A stretch of 64,000 nucleotides of DNA, taken from the NCBI GenBank assembly GCA_001414345.1, contig LLCB01000210.1, forward strand, positions 1 to 64,000, written 5' to 3'. Source of the DNA: Hymenoscyphus infarciens (lineage: Eukaryota; Ascomycota; Leotiomycetes; Helotiales; Helotiaceae). Both the position numbers and the translations under genes were made by a program. This document shows positions 49,701-59,538 of this stretch, in pieces. How positions within the stretch are numbered: the stretch's first letter is position 1; every line of letters starts with the position of its first letter. Below the pieces are notes generated by a model that did no database searches, had not been told where the DNA came from, and worked only from the letters and a program-made list of their open reading frames with translations.

Positions 49701-51334
49701 TGTCCAATATTTGGCACACCCATGGCTTCTCCTTTGGCTGCTTTTTCAGCTTTGGCTTTCTCGCGTTTGGAGACCCATTTATCTGGTAGATCGCCGGCTC
49801 GTTTTGGCCATTTGAATTTGCGTTCGGAGGACTCTTCGTCATTATCTTGATCATCAACGCCTCCCATGGGGGTGTCCGCCTCTTCTTGTTCTTCAGTGCG
49901 GAATAAATCTGCACAAGCATCGCGAATTTCCTGCAAGCCCGGGTTTTCCATTTTAAGACAAACATCTCTCAAGGCAGAACCGGTGACCTCTGGATCAGCG
50001 AGGAACTCTTCAATATTGTTGGCTCGAAGAGCCGCCGGCAATAGTGTCGCGTGTCCCAGTAAAAGGCGGCAGAAAAGCAAGTGCTTGATCTCGTTGATCT
50101 CGTGAAGCAAGTGTGTGATTTCGTTTTCCGAATAAGTCACTGTCTTGGCTTCGACGACCGGACGCTGGATTGAGCCAACCAAGAAGCCCCCTGATTTGGA
50201 ATAGTCGTAATCAGTCCCAACTCGCAGTCTTTCAATCATTTCATCCTTGGTCTCGATAAGACTTTTATCAGGCACTCTTTCTTTGGGCTTCGGCTTTGCT
50301 GCTCCATTCTTTTTGGGTGTCGGAGTTTTAGCAGAGCTTGATGGCCCGGGTTCAGATGAAATTTGCATTGCGTTGTTTTCGGTGGTGTTGCTGTCATGGT
50401 TAGAATCTTCTGGGGACTCGATCCAAAGGAAGTGCTTGATAAGATCTGTGAAAATGATGTTAGCATGGATTCCTACAATGATCAATTGTTCAGCAGTGGT
50501 ATGTATATTGCCCTAGATCCTGACATACCAATGTAATTACCCCTCGAATCTTCCAACACCTCTTCAATAGGATCCCAGTCTTCTTCCGAGTCCTCTCCAG
50601 CCGCTTCTCGTTGAGCCAACCTCTCCTTGTAGACAGCCTCCAAGAATTTGTCCTGTCGAAACTTGTCTTCCTTCTCTCGAAAGACCCTCATTCGTTGTTG
50701 AGTTGCTTTGTAATGTCGTTTCCATAGTGCCGCTTCCATCTTGACCTTCTTTTGTTCCTTTTCCCGATTTTCCTCTTCGGCATTCTGACAGTCGCGGACC
50801 CAATTGAGCCATTGTTCTTTTTTGTGTACGACCTGTTGTCGAGTTAATATATGTCTCTGAGTTTTATGGGAAGAACAAGTATCTTACCTCGGCAGTTCTC
50901 CGTTCTAAGCGTTCTAGGGCTCTGGTAACTGTAGCCTTTTGGACCTGCAAAGTAGAAATGAACTTCTCATGCCCATAATCCATATCCATAGAGAAGAACC
51001 GACTATGGTGTAACTTCCGAGCCCGAATCACTCGGTCCAGCAATTGGAATTTGAGGAACAAATGGGCGTGCAGCTCCTGGCATAACTCCTTTGTGTCCAC
51101 ATCTTCGAAGGTCTGGTTTACGAGAGGTGTTTTCGCCCGGGCGAGATAAGGTGGAGGAGAGGCATCCAGCCTGTCGAGTCTGGCATTTCGGGTTTTATAA
51201 CCTCTGTATAGACCTTGTTTTCCTCGTCAGTGCTTTGCCATAGCACAAGGGGGCTGGGGAGATCTGCAATGGCTCCTGATGGACAATAAAAGCAGCAGAA
51301 ATATTTCAGGTGCGTACTTGCCTCCCTCGCCCAT
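46777..51334 (-). CDS. Large conserved fungal protein of unknown function, 1,324 aa, eight exons
   Basis: CDS complement(join(46777..47393, 47492..47953, 48019..48071, 48182..49332, 49391..50445, 50529..50832, 50888..51203, 51318..51334)). Lengths sum to 3,975 nt, a multiple of three. All introns are GT-AG; several have a GCTAAC branch site (for example 50446-50528, 48072-48181 and 47394-47491). The protein starts MGEGGKGYKTRNARLD. It has a basic helical N-terminal half, a Lys/Pro linker near 49.7-50.4 kb, a strongly acidic stretch (near 48,320-48,410) and a globular C-terminus. I know similar large proteins in filamentous ascomycetes but no function and no catalytic motif. The least certain part is the N-terminus: the 114-nt first intron contains a readable SPLVLWQSTDEENK segment that would join if one base were added. 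Confidence 0.8.
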
Positions 51335-52366
51335 TGTTCCAGCTTTCTGGGAGAATTGAAGTCATCCCAAACGATTGGAACAATTGCAAATCAACCCAGA
51401 CCTAGATGGTTGGTTGCTGCCGCTTCTCTTGTATATTGCGAGGGGGCTTCTGCAGTTACTAACCTTGACATTGCTTGGAGTGGAAAGGGCAAAAGTGGCC
51501 ATTGGCAGAAGTGGCCGTCTGCTCACAACGTTTCTCGTCGGAAATATTCAGTGCTCTGCACTGGGAGAGGGACTCGGAGGATTCCATCGCGGTGCTGTCA
51601 ATGTGCAACTATCCAGGGTTACAGATGTACGAGTAGATGCGATTTAAGGGGGAACTCGAGGAGGGGAGAGGGGAAAGAATGAAAGAATGGTCTGTGGGGT
51701 AGTGATAACTCTCGACGCGTCCCAAATACAGTAACTTGCACTGAAACGATGGTGGAGGCGGTGTGGAGATCTTGAAGTAATGACAACATAGGGCCACAGG
51801 ACACACATAGGAAATCCCAGATAGGAAATATTATAGAGAATCGATGGATTATAGAAGTACAAGTACGAGTAATAATTCGAGTGCTGTACGTAGTGTCTAC
51901 TTCTGCAGCTCCCGGTTCCACATCTCGGACTTTTTACACGTTTGGCAGCTTGGGTCCCCACTAAGAGACCTTAGCTGCTCCGTACGAGTAAATGAAACGC
52001 GTCGATGCGGGGGAAAAGTCAATATAAACAGTAAATAAAAAGAAACGTCGTCATCTGAGCGTCCGGTCTTTATATCAGATCAGAGCATCGTGCCACAGGT
52101 GCTTGATACCGTCAATCTTTGTGAAGAACAGAGAGATTGATGGTGTTGGGGAAGTCAAGTCTTACCCCAGCCCCAAGCTTCTTCCCCTTCCCCGCAGGCA
52201 TGGCAAGAAGGCCCATGCCATGCCTTGCCATGATTCAAGGCTTCTAGGCCAGACCCCCAATCTCCAACTTGGAATCCTCAACACCAAAAAATCTCTCAAT
52301 CTCTTGACATCGTCTTCCTTCCTTCTCCCGCCAGACTTCCAGCCTCCTTCGCATAGCGTCGCTACC
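51335..52366. promoter_or_regulatory. Shared promoter region of two divergent genes
   Basis: About 1 kb between the start of the 1,324-aa gene (minus) and the first uORF of the zinc-cluster gene (plus). A pyrimidine-rich tract runs over 52,300-52,345 just before the zinc-cluster gene. No TATA box is obvious. Frames here are short and overlapping, and none is accepted. Confidence 0.4.
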
Positions 52367-52399
52367 ATGCAAATTACGAGTCCGATTCCGCCCCGGTAA
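52367..52399 (+). promoter_or_regulatory. uORF 1 of the zinc-cluster gene, 10 codons
   Basis: ACCATGC start context, frame MQITSPIPPR then TAA, ending 22 nt before the main ATG. Its position in the leader suggests translational control; that is inference. Confidence 0.45.
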
Positions 52400-52410
52400 C
52401 AAATATCGCC

Positions 52411-52425
52411 ATGCAAAGGCAATGA
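52411..52425 (+). promoter_or_regulatory. uORF 2 of the zinc-cluster gene, overlaps main start (ATGA)
   Basis: ATG CAA AGG CAA TGA: the stop codon TGA (52423-52425) overlaps the main ATG (52422-52424) in an ATGA, the geometry of termination-reinitiation. Confidence 0.45.
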
Positions 52426-54634
52426 GGTCTCGTACGGGATGGTAAGCGTCAACCATGCCACTCCTCTTTCTCGGAAATGGTTGGTAGATATAAATGCTAA
52501 CATCTTGTATGCGAATAGTATCACTTGTCGCAGTCGTAAACTAAAATGCGATGAAACGAAGCCCATCTGCGGCCAATGCAAGAAGGGGTCGAGAGAGTGC
52601 CAGCCAAGTGAAGGAATTGCTTTTCGACATCAGCAGAATGCGTCCATGAATGGGACCGCGGGCGAGGTGGAAGACGGAAATAACAAACTGGGGGGATTCT
52701 ATACCTATCGAAATACTTTCGACGACAACAGCGTCTGGGTCGACATCCCCAAGGAAATCGCCTTTCACAATATCATAGACCCCTTCAACATGGAACCAAC
52801 TCCTGAACCTGAATTCCAACCCATACACAGTCCGGTAGCTTCAATGGTGGTACCAATGCAAGAACGTCCTCAGAATTCATATTTCCCGGGAAACTTTGAA
52901 GGGGCGTCCGGACTAGAAGCCCTTTCGGTGGCGGCTACAAGCAATCTTCAACACCTGCGACCACTCCCACCTCCTGCAGAGCAGCAACCTTCGCCACACG
53001 CGTCAAATAATCTGAATTTTATATTGAACCCAACAGGTCCGGATCGGTCTAGTGGTGTATCATCACCACAGATTGACCCCAACTTGACCAATTTCCATTC
53101 TATTCCACCTCCGCATTCGGAGTCAACGGCTATAGTAGACCACGAGGAAGCTTTTCTCCTTCGTCATTTTGGGGAAACTACCGGACAATGGATGGATTTA
53201 TTTGATTTGGGATGTTATTTCTCACACCACCTTCCCGTCGATGCCATATCGAATCCTCTCGTTCGCCACTCGGCATGCGCATATGCCGCAAAACAACTTG
53301 GTCGCGTGCGGGGAAGAAAGGCCATCGTGGGTGGGATCGCAGGAAGACAATCCGACATGGAAGTCTATCCCAGTCCAGAGGCCGTGGATTGGGCATACAT
53401 CGGTGCCAAATACTATGATCGAGCTATTTCTCGATTGATGGAGGAATTGCTACACTCTGGAAATCAAGATACTCCAATGACACCCATGACTGGAGACGAG
53501 ACTCTTAGTCCACACGGGAGATCATCATCTGCACAGAGTCAACATACGTCTTCGGGAAACAAGAGGCGGCGCATCTCAAGATCAGTCTCAGCTTACAATG
53601 CGGACGAAACTCTTGCGGCTACAGCCATTTTATGTGTGTACGAGTTTCTAGATAATGCCAATACTGCTTGGGCTCGTCACCTGAGTGGAACCAAATCGTT
53701 GTTTGATCTCGCAGAGAAAGAGGGCATGATGCCCGTTCAGTCTCCCACAAGCCCGGGCGCGGTATCACAACATATCAAACCATCCAGAGCTCGGAAAGCT
53801 ACATTCTGGAACTTTGCTAGACAGGACTTTCTAGCCGCTTTCATCAATGAAGGCCAAACAAGACTCAACACCTACGACCTTGGCCTTTGGAAGGCAGCGG
53901 GATTACATCTTGACGAGAATGGGTTTGTCCAGCCAAGCAACACAGAAGACTCTCACTACCCGGAGCGCCAAATAGCCATGCGTGAAGACATGATATCAAA
54001 TGCCCTGATCTGGTTGATGTCTAAAATCGTTAATTTTTGCGCCTCTGGCGATTCTGTGGATAATGTATTTCCTCAAAACCCCGCCAGTCCAAATGGCTTA
54101 ATTGGCATCAACACAATGGTTATACTGGAAAGATGGAAGGAATTGGAGAAAGAGCTTGAGGTTTGGTATCAGGGGTTGCCTGACACCTTCAAACCTTGTG
54201 CTGTGTTACCTAGAAGACCTGGAAGGGACGAGGCGAGGGCTATTTTCGACGAGATTTGGTATAGTATGCCAATGTGTGCGTCGACTATGCAAGCTTACCA
54301 CATGGCCCGTATACTTCTTATCATCAATCGACCCCATGAATCCACACAGAGACGCTCTACTGTTCATATGCGACTGAACTCCTATCGCTCCATTGAAAAC
54401 GAAGTTCGAGACAGAAGTCATAAAATTGTGGCAATCGCTTTGGGAAGACCCGAAGGTAGCGTGAGGATCCATCAGGTTCAGGCTTTGTTTGTGGCAGGCC
54501 AGTGTTTGCTAGAAGATGGTGAGCGAAGGGTTGTGTTGGAGTTGTTGAGGGGTATTGAGAGGGATCTAGGCTGGGCTACAGATTATCGTGTCAGGCAATT
54601 AATCAAAGAATGGCGTTGGGATGGTGCTGGTTGA
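52422..54634 (+). CDS. Zn(II)2Cys6 transcription factor, 711 aa
   Basis: CDS join(52422..52441, 52519..54634). The 77-nt intron (GTAAGC...AATAG, branch GCTAAC) splits the first zinc-cluster cysteine codon (TG|T), so an unspliced reading from 52439 would lose the first Cys. After splicing, Cys 7, 10, 17, 24, 27 and 34 give the canonical CX2CX6CX6CX2CX6C binuclear cluster, followed by GSRECQPSEG. The middle is Pro/Ser-rich; from about residue 230 a fungal-specific regulatory domain of the fungal_trans_2 type follows (HEEAFLLRHFGETTGQWMDL and on), with a Ser/Arg-rich loop (GNKRRRISRS). Nuclear DNA-binding regulator. Memory suggests similarity to proteins annotated ARCA-like, without a defined target. 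The leader carries two uORFs. Confidence 0.92.
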
Positions 54635-55009
54635 AAGATGAGATTCTGTTTCTAACAACTACGAAAGGGAATTAATGAACAACGGGGCTCGCGAAGATAA
54701 TGGCCAACACTTCAATTCCTAACGACTCTAAGAATTCTCGCCATTGTTGGTCAAGATACCTGTGGCAAGTCCTAGGAAGAAACTACCCTATCTCAGTCAA
54801 AAGACATTTCAAGACGACTCTGGATATATCAATCGAGCCGATGGATTTCGACACACTACCATCCGAAACACCATCCCTTTGTCCACAACACCGGATTGTT
54901 CGAACATCATCCATTTCCAATCGACACGCCTCTCTCAACACTTCAAAGATACTTTCATATATATCCCCATTCCCTTCTTGTCAGACAAGTAAGATGGCCA
55001 AAACACATC
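54635..55009 (+). other. Spacer downstream of the zinc-cluster gene, possible upstream exon
   Basis: All three + frames are partly open here (for example MDFDTLPSETPSLCPQHRIV from 54841). An upstream exon of the next gene is possible but I could not find a convincing splice pair. Confidence 0.3.
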
Positions 55010-55954
55010 ATGACCAGAAAACGTGGTTGGCGAAAGAATAACTGGGCAAACCGCCCCATCTCCCCAGAACCAGACGAACCCTCATCCGAACCATGGAACC
55101 AAGACCCAGAACTCTCATACTCAGACCTACCATGTTCCGAACAACCGCGCCTCGGACCTTATCCCATCTACCATTCCCCAAAATATCATCACACGAACCA
55201 CCTTTACTACCGACATCCTCTTACCACAGACCCATCCGACGAACTCGTCCCGGTACTCCGCAATCTCGACCACACATCCTCAGTTCTCTCTAACCCAAAC
55301 CGACGATACACGTTCCTTGATGCGTTGAGGAAAGCAACGGGGAGAATCGAGTATTGGTGGCCGGAACTCAGGGATAATGGCACGCTAAAAATGGAGTGGA
55401 GGTATGAGAGGGAGGTTGTTATCCCGATTCCGGAAAAGGACTTGGGGTATTCGTGGGGGCATGGACGGCCTGAAAGAGTGCTTGTTTTGGATTTGATGAA
55501 TCTGGATCTCGAGAGGCTGGGTTTGGATGTTGAAGTGGGTGTGAAGGCGGAGCTTGACCTTGGTGATGGTGGTGAGGAAGGGAATATTGCAGGAGCTAAA
55601 CGGGAAATGGGTGAGGTAGAAGAAGAAGAGATGGATTTTAAATCCGAGGAAGAGGAAGAGGGAAAGGGGTGCGCGCGGATGGCCGATGTTCCTGTCTATT
55701 GCCCTCCACCTCCTCCTCCGACGAGTTCTCTTCCGGGACACTCTGAATATGGGTTCGAGGAGATGATAAGGTGGATTTCGCAGAAGCAAGGACCTGGGGT
55801 GTTGTTTGATGGGGGCCTTGTGTGTGGGGATTGTGATGGCGCTGTTGGTTGTGCACCCTCTCAGCCACTGGAAGCTACTCCTAGTGAACTGCGGACGACT
55901 GATGCTGGGGTTAGGGATGAATGGGATGAGGGGGATGTTGATGGTATTTTGTGA
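55010..55954 (+). CDS. Hypothetical acidic/proline-rich protein, 314 aa
   Basis: The ATG at 55010 (MTRKRGWRKNNWANRP) is the first ATG in a frame that is open from 54896. The order is a basic N-terminus, a Pro/His/Tyr-rich stretch, a central block (YTFLDALRKATGRIEYWWPE and MEWRYEREVVIPIPEKDLGY), an acidic run rich in Glu near residue 200, a seven-proline run, and a polar C-terminus. No known domain. The central block looks like the conserved part. It could be a partner of DNA or ubiquitin machinery, but nothing in the sequence decides. It follows the zinc-cluster gene on the same strand by about 375 bp. Confidence 0.55.
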   Translation: MTRKRGWRKNNWANRPISPEPDEPSSEPWNQDPELSYSDLPCSEQPRLGPYPIYHSPKYHHTNHLYYRHPLTTDPSDELVPVLRNLDHTSSVLSNPNRRYTFLDALRKATGRIEYWWPELRDNGTLKMEWRYEREVVIPIPEKDLGYSWGHGRPERVLVLDLMNLDLERLGLDVEVGVKAELDLGDGGEEGNIAGAKREMGEVEEEEMDFKSEEEEEGKGCARMADVPVYCPPPPPPTSSLPGHSEYGFEEMIRWISQKQGPGVLFDGGLVCGDCDGAVGCAPSQPLEATPSELRTTDAGVRDEWDEGDVDGIL

Positions 55955-56499
55955 TAGGCGGAGAAGGAGGGAGGAAAGAAAAGGGGCTGAGGGTATATGT
56001 GAAATAGATACATACATACAATACCAATAAATAAATGATAATACGATATGAATTTTATGATGCTATATATACTTGCTTTCTCTGTACATTCCTCTCCTTA
56101 CTTCACCCAGGTACGGACAAAAAACACGTTCTGATGCCTGTCTCGCCTCGGGAAGTTGGATATAAATATTCACCTACCCACTACTATTATGAATCTCTTA
56201 TCTAACAAGAGCACTGCCTTCTCACATGTTATCACCGGGCGTTCTGGCAGCATGTTGAGCACTGCATCCATCGATGATTAAGTATCGCTACCTATCTATA
56301 TCCACCTCCTAGAGTTGTGCGTGCCACCATGTATGTTGATGACACCACTAGTTTCTTTGTCTTCCCTCATCGGTTTGACTCTACTCTTTACAGGAGGAAA
56401 CTTGCTGTGGGCCGCCAGATAGCTGGGTGTCTTTTTGTGTTCGTGGCGGGTTCCTCTTTACCTTGGTTGGGTGCTATTGTCTGTCGTTTTTGAAAGCGC
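55955..56499. other. Intergenic stretch, nothing recognised
   Basis: 3' flank of the 314-aa gene. An AATAAATAAATGATAAT stretch at about 56,024-56,041 may hold its polyadenylation signal. No ORF of coding character. Confidence 0.4.
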
Positions 56500-56575
56500 G
56501 GTCGAGGGATTTTGCTACGGTCGAGGGATTTTGCTACGGTCGAGGGATTTTGCTACGGTCGAGGGATTTTGAGAG
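56500..56575. repeat. Minisatellite, 19-bp unit, four copies
   Basis: GGTCGAGGGATTTTGCTAC starts at 56500, 56519, 56538 and 56557, near perfect; the last copy is cut after GGTCGAGGGATTTTG. Confidence 0.9.
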
Positions 56576-56688
56576 TTCGGATTCGAGTGCTGGGGATTGA
56601 AACGAATGAAGGTGATGGGGTTCTCGAGAAAAGGGTGGAGTGGTACTTTTAGTCCGACGGTCAGGGGAAAGATTGAGTAGATTGGTTT

Positions 56689-56689
<1 letters not shown>

Positions 56690-56736
<47 letters not shown>
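56690..56736. repeat. Compound microsatellite (GT)n(GA)n
   Basis: About nine GT units followed directly by about 14 GA units. Confidence 0.95.
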
Positions 56737-56740
<4 letters not shown>

Positions 56741-56932
56741 TTCATCGTTGGAATCATCTAGTGATTATGTGGCTAGTCATCTTCGGGGGAGGAGATGTCT
56801 TATAAGGTTTTTTTTTCGTGGCAGGGATGGGTGAGGTGATGTGAAGAAAGGTAGTTATGCTGGTGGATGAACTATAAATACGCAAACCACCCCCTCGCCC
56901 AGAACATATTACTACAACAGTCACCAGAAGCT

Positions 56933-57043
56933 ATGAAGTCGCTACCTGTGTCCTGTCTTCATGTTGGCACCACGAAGGATTGGAACTATTGTGTCTCATT
57001 GGCTCTGGATGATTGGAGTGAAGAGATATCACGTTGCAGGTAG
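56933..57043 (+). CDS. Possible small ORF with promoter-like context, 36 aa
   Basis: CTATAAATAC at 56872-56881 lies about 60 bp upstream of an ATG opening MKSLPVSCLHVGTTKDWNYC. The TATA-to-ATG distance would suit a short-leader gene. The frame ends TAG inside an AGGTAGCG that could also be a weak splice donor, so a longer spliced gene is possible. No homology recognised. Confidence 0.2.
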   Translation: MKSLPVSCLHVGTTKDWNYCVSLALDDWSEEISRCR

Positions 57044-57370
57044 CGTCTGCCTTATTTTTGCGAGGTTCGGAGAGACTTATGTCGTCGAATTCCAGGATGT
57101 TGTCGATTTTGTGAGTGTTGTCGATGCTCACGTTTCGTTCAAATTAGTTCGGGCGTTGAGGTTTCTGACTAGAAGGTTGTGGGGGGTTTAGTTGAATATT
57201 ACGATTGAGCGGAAGGCAAAAAAGCACCGCAGCGCTCGGTTTGCAACAGCCGGTTGATCCAGGTGAAACTCAGCAGGGTCCTAAGTTCGGACAATTGACT
57301 GGTGTAAAGCGTTCCACATTCGTTGCCGTCTCTGGATGTGTCAACTCCCCCGTCTCTAACGCCTGCCTAG
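57044..57370. other. Intergenic stretch left of the Mutator-like MITE
   Basis: Normal composition. One short + strand frame continues to 57,191, with no coding signal. Confidence 0.35.
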
Positions 57371-57380
57371 ACGGGTGAGT

Positions 57381-58065
57381 AGGTCTGCACAACGAATAAA
57401 AGCTACGAATATATTCAGAATATTCACGATTTTCCACGGATAAATTACCCTTCGAATTATTCAAGAATAAGGAGAGTTTAGGGTGTAAATAGCAGTCGTT
57501 TATTCATGAATATTCTGTATTCTCCACCCTTTTAGTATAGTTTCCCACTTATCTAAACATGTATGAAAATCCCCTGAAATTATCCGCTTTAGTCGCTTTC
57601 GTCGTCTCGATTAGGCTACGCCGGGGCGTTTCAGGGCTAAAAAAGTGGATAAATTATTGAAAAGAGTAGAGCCTTTCGACGCTTTCGACGTCGAAACCTT
57701 AGTTTAAAGGTCACGTGTATAATATTTTAGAAAGTGGGGTATTATGTGATAATTTTTCATATAACACCCTATTTTATATAATATAAGTAATAAAGAGTAG
57801 GGACGATAGTAATCTATTAATAATAATTAAAAGTAAGTGAATTTATAGTTTAGTTGTGTTTAAATATATATATAAAAAGGGAGTAAAATTCAACTTATAA
57901 TATACTAAGACCTAGAGGGCGGATATTAAGCTTAATGAATAGAAACTATTCGTAATATATTCATTTAAGCTCTTATCGCTAGAATAATCGCTCGAATACT
58001 ATATATTTATTTAATATTTATGATGAATAATTAATATTTTATTCATCTATTCGTTGTGCAGACCT
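57381..58065. mobile_element. Mutator-like MITE, 685 bp, with perfect 10-bp TSD
   Basis: Terminal inverted repeats AGGTCTGCACAACGAATA (57381-57398) and TATTCGTTGTGCAGACCT (58048-58065), 18 of 18. Direct repeat ACGGGTGAGT at 57371-57380 and 58066-58075. A 9-11 bp duplication is the mark of Mutator-like transposases. There is no coding capacity. The left half has normal composition, the right third (57,710-58,060) is TA-rich. Several short ATATTC/GAATAT inverted repeats lie inside. Confidence 0.9.
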
Positions 58066-58075
58066 ACGGGTGAGT

Positions 58076-59538
58076 CTAAAGGTAAGAATGACGCGCCATC
58101 GAGGAGTTGTCTCCTAACCTCGTACTCATGTGCCGTAACTACCTCGCGATTGTGAGAATTGAGAAGCTGTACCAGGCACTTCTGTATGCTCTAACACGTG
58201 AGTGTGTTATTTAAGAGGTCAAACATATATTTTTCGCATTGTCGAGACTCTCTCTACGAGTCTATCGAGTTGTTTATAAGCAACCTTGTTATCGTGTACG
58301 GGTTCTCCTGCGGCAGCTGGAGACTATTAGCAGTAAACAAGGGGAAACATTGCTAGAAACTTACTCTTACTATGCGATGGGAAGCTTGTTGCTCCCGAGA
58401 ATAGTGCAGAGGTTGCACAGCGTAGACGAGAAGAGACACCGTGAGAAAGAGGAGTTGTAAGCTGGGGTTGGCCTTCTTAGAGAGTGAATACAGATATTTT
58501 ATACTGTTTAAACTTCCAGTAGTTTGACTCTGATAAGAGGTAAAGAGGTGAGAGGGAAATATAAGAGGGGTCTGGGTAGCAGTGGGTTTGAAGGAAAGTG
58601 AGTCTGGTTATACTCTAGTATTTATATTCACGGAATTGTCACTTGACTCGCTACAGATCTGAAGTTTTTTTTTTATAGCTAGCTTTTGATATCGTGGTCT
58701 TTTTCTCCTTTTTGAACTCGTCTCGTCGCGATCGCGCCTTTCTCCCGGTATCCCGTCTGCCAAAAGGTACCCCATCGTATCTTCCTCTTCCTTCCAACCC
58801 GCCAACTGGAAAGAAACCCCCACTTAAAGTGCACCTCGTCACATCTTTCCATCCATGGAAATAGAGGTCACACTCGTGGTGGTCGTCATTCTTCATAGGG
58901 AGCCATTTCAAAGGGAACCACCGAGAACCACACACACACCTCACGCCCTCACAATGCACATTCAATTAGATCAGAAAAACTCCAAGATGCATGTATTTAT
59001 ATTCCATCAAATCCTTAACCAGTATCCACACACATACAAAAAAAAGTCCAAAAATAATTCCTCGCTCGCAAAGTGGGGTATCTCATCGCTTCGCTGCGCT
59101 TCATATCTCATCATCCATAACTCTCCATAATCCAAGCTAGCTAGACCAAGCCAAATCATACCAGACCAACCAAGCCAAGTAACTCTCCTCCCAAGTGGCT
59201 CTCCCCCCCAAATCCAAATATATATATTAATAAACAAGCAATAACCAGATCGCAGATAGATGATGAAATGCCAAACCCTGTGACGCCTTTCCGACCGTTT
59301 TATTTTTTTCCCAGGCTCGCGCCTTGAAGATATATGTGACGATGACGGAATAAGAATATAAGTAATGAAGAATCGAACCGTAAAAGAAATAAACAAAAAC
59401 AGAAACAGAAAAGGAAGCTCCACGCTATGCACGCTCATAAGCAACTTCAAACCAAAAAAAAAGCAACGCAAAGAACAAAAACAAACCAAATCAAGGAAGT
59501 ATTATCTCCCTGCAGACAACCAGGACGAGAGAGGAACG
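58076..59538. other. Intergenic stretch, no supported gene
   Basis: Between the MITE and the 3' end of the methyltransferase gene. Frames up to 160 aa on the minus strand (59,007-59,489) are low-complexity, Phe/Ser-rich and overlap A- and T-runs; they look like 3' untranslated and intergenic DNA. The TCATCGCTTCGCTGCGCTTCATATCTCATC stretch near 59,081 contains a small GC hairpin. Confidence 0.4.

Noticed and set aside
55385..56017. 210-aa minus-strand ORF opposite the 314-aa gene
   Set aside because: Ile/Pro/His-rich antisense reading of a Glu-rich segment; the + frame has better coding character.
59007..59489. 160-aa minus-strand ORF
   Set aside because: Low-complexity Phe/Ser-rich reading across A-runs downstream of the methyltransferase gene; no domain, no promoter.
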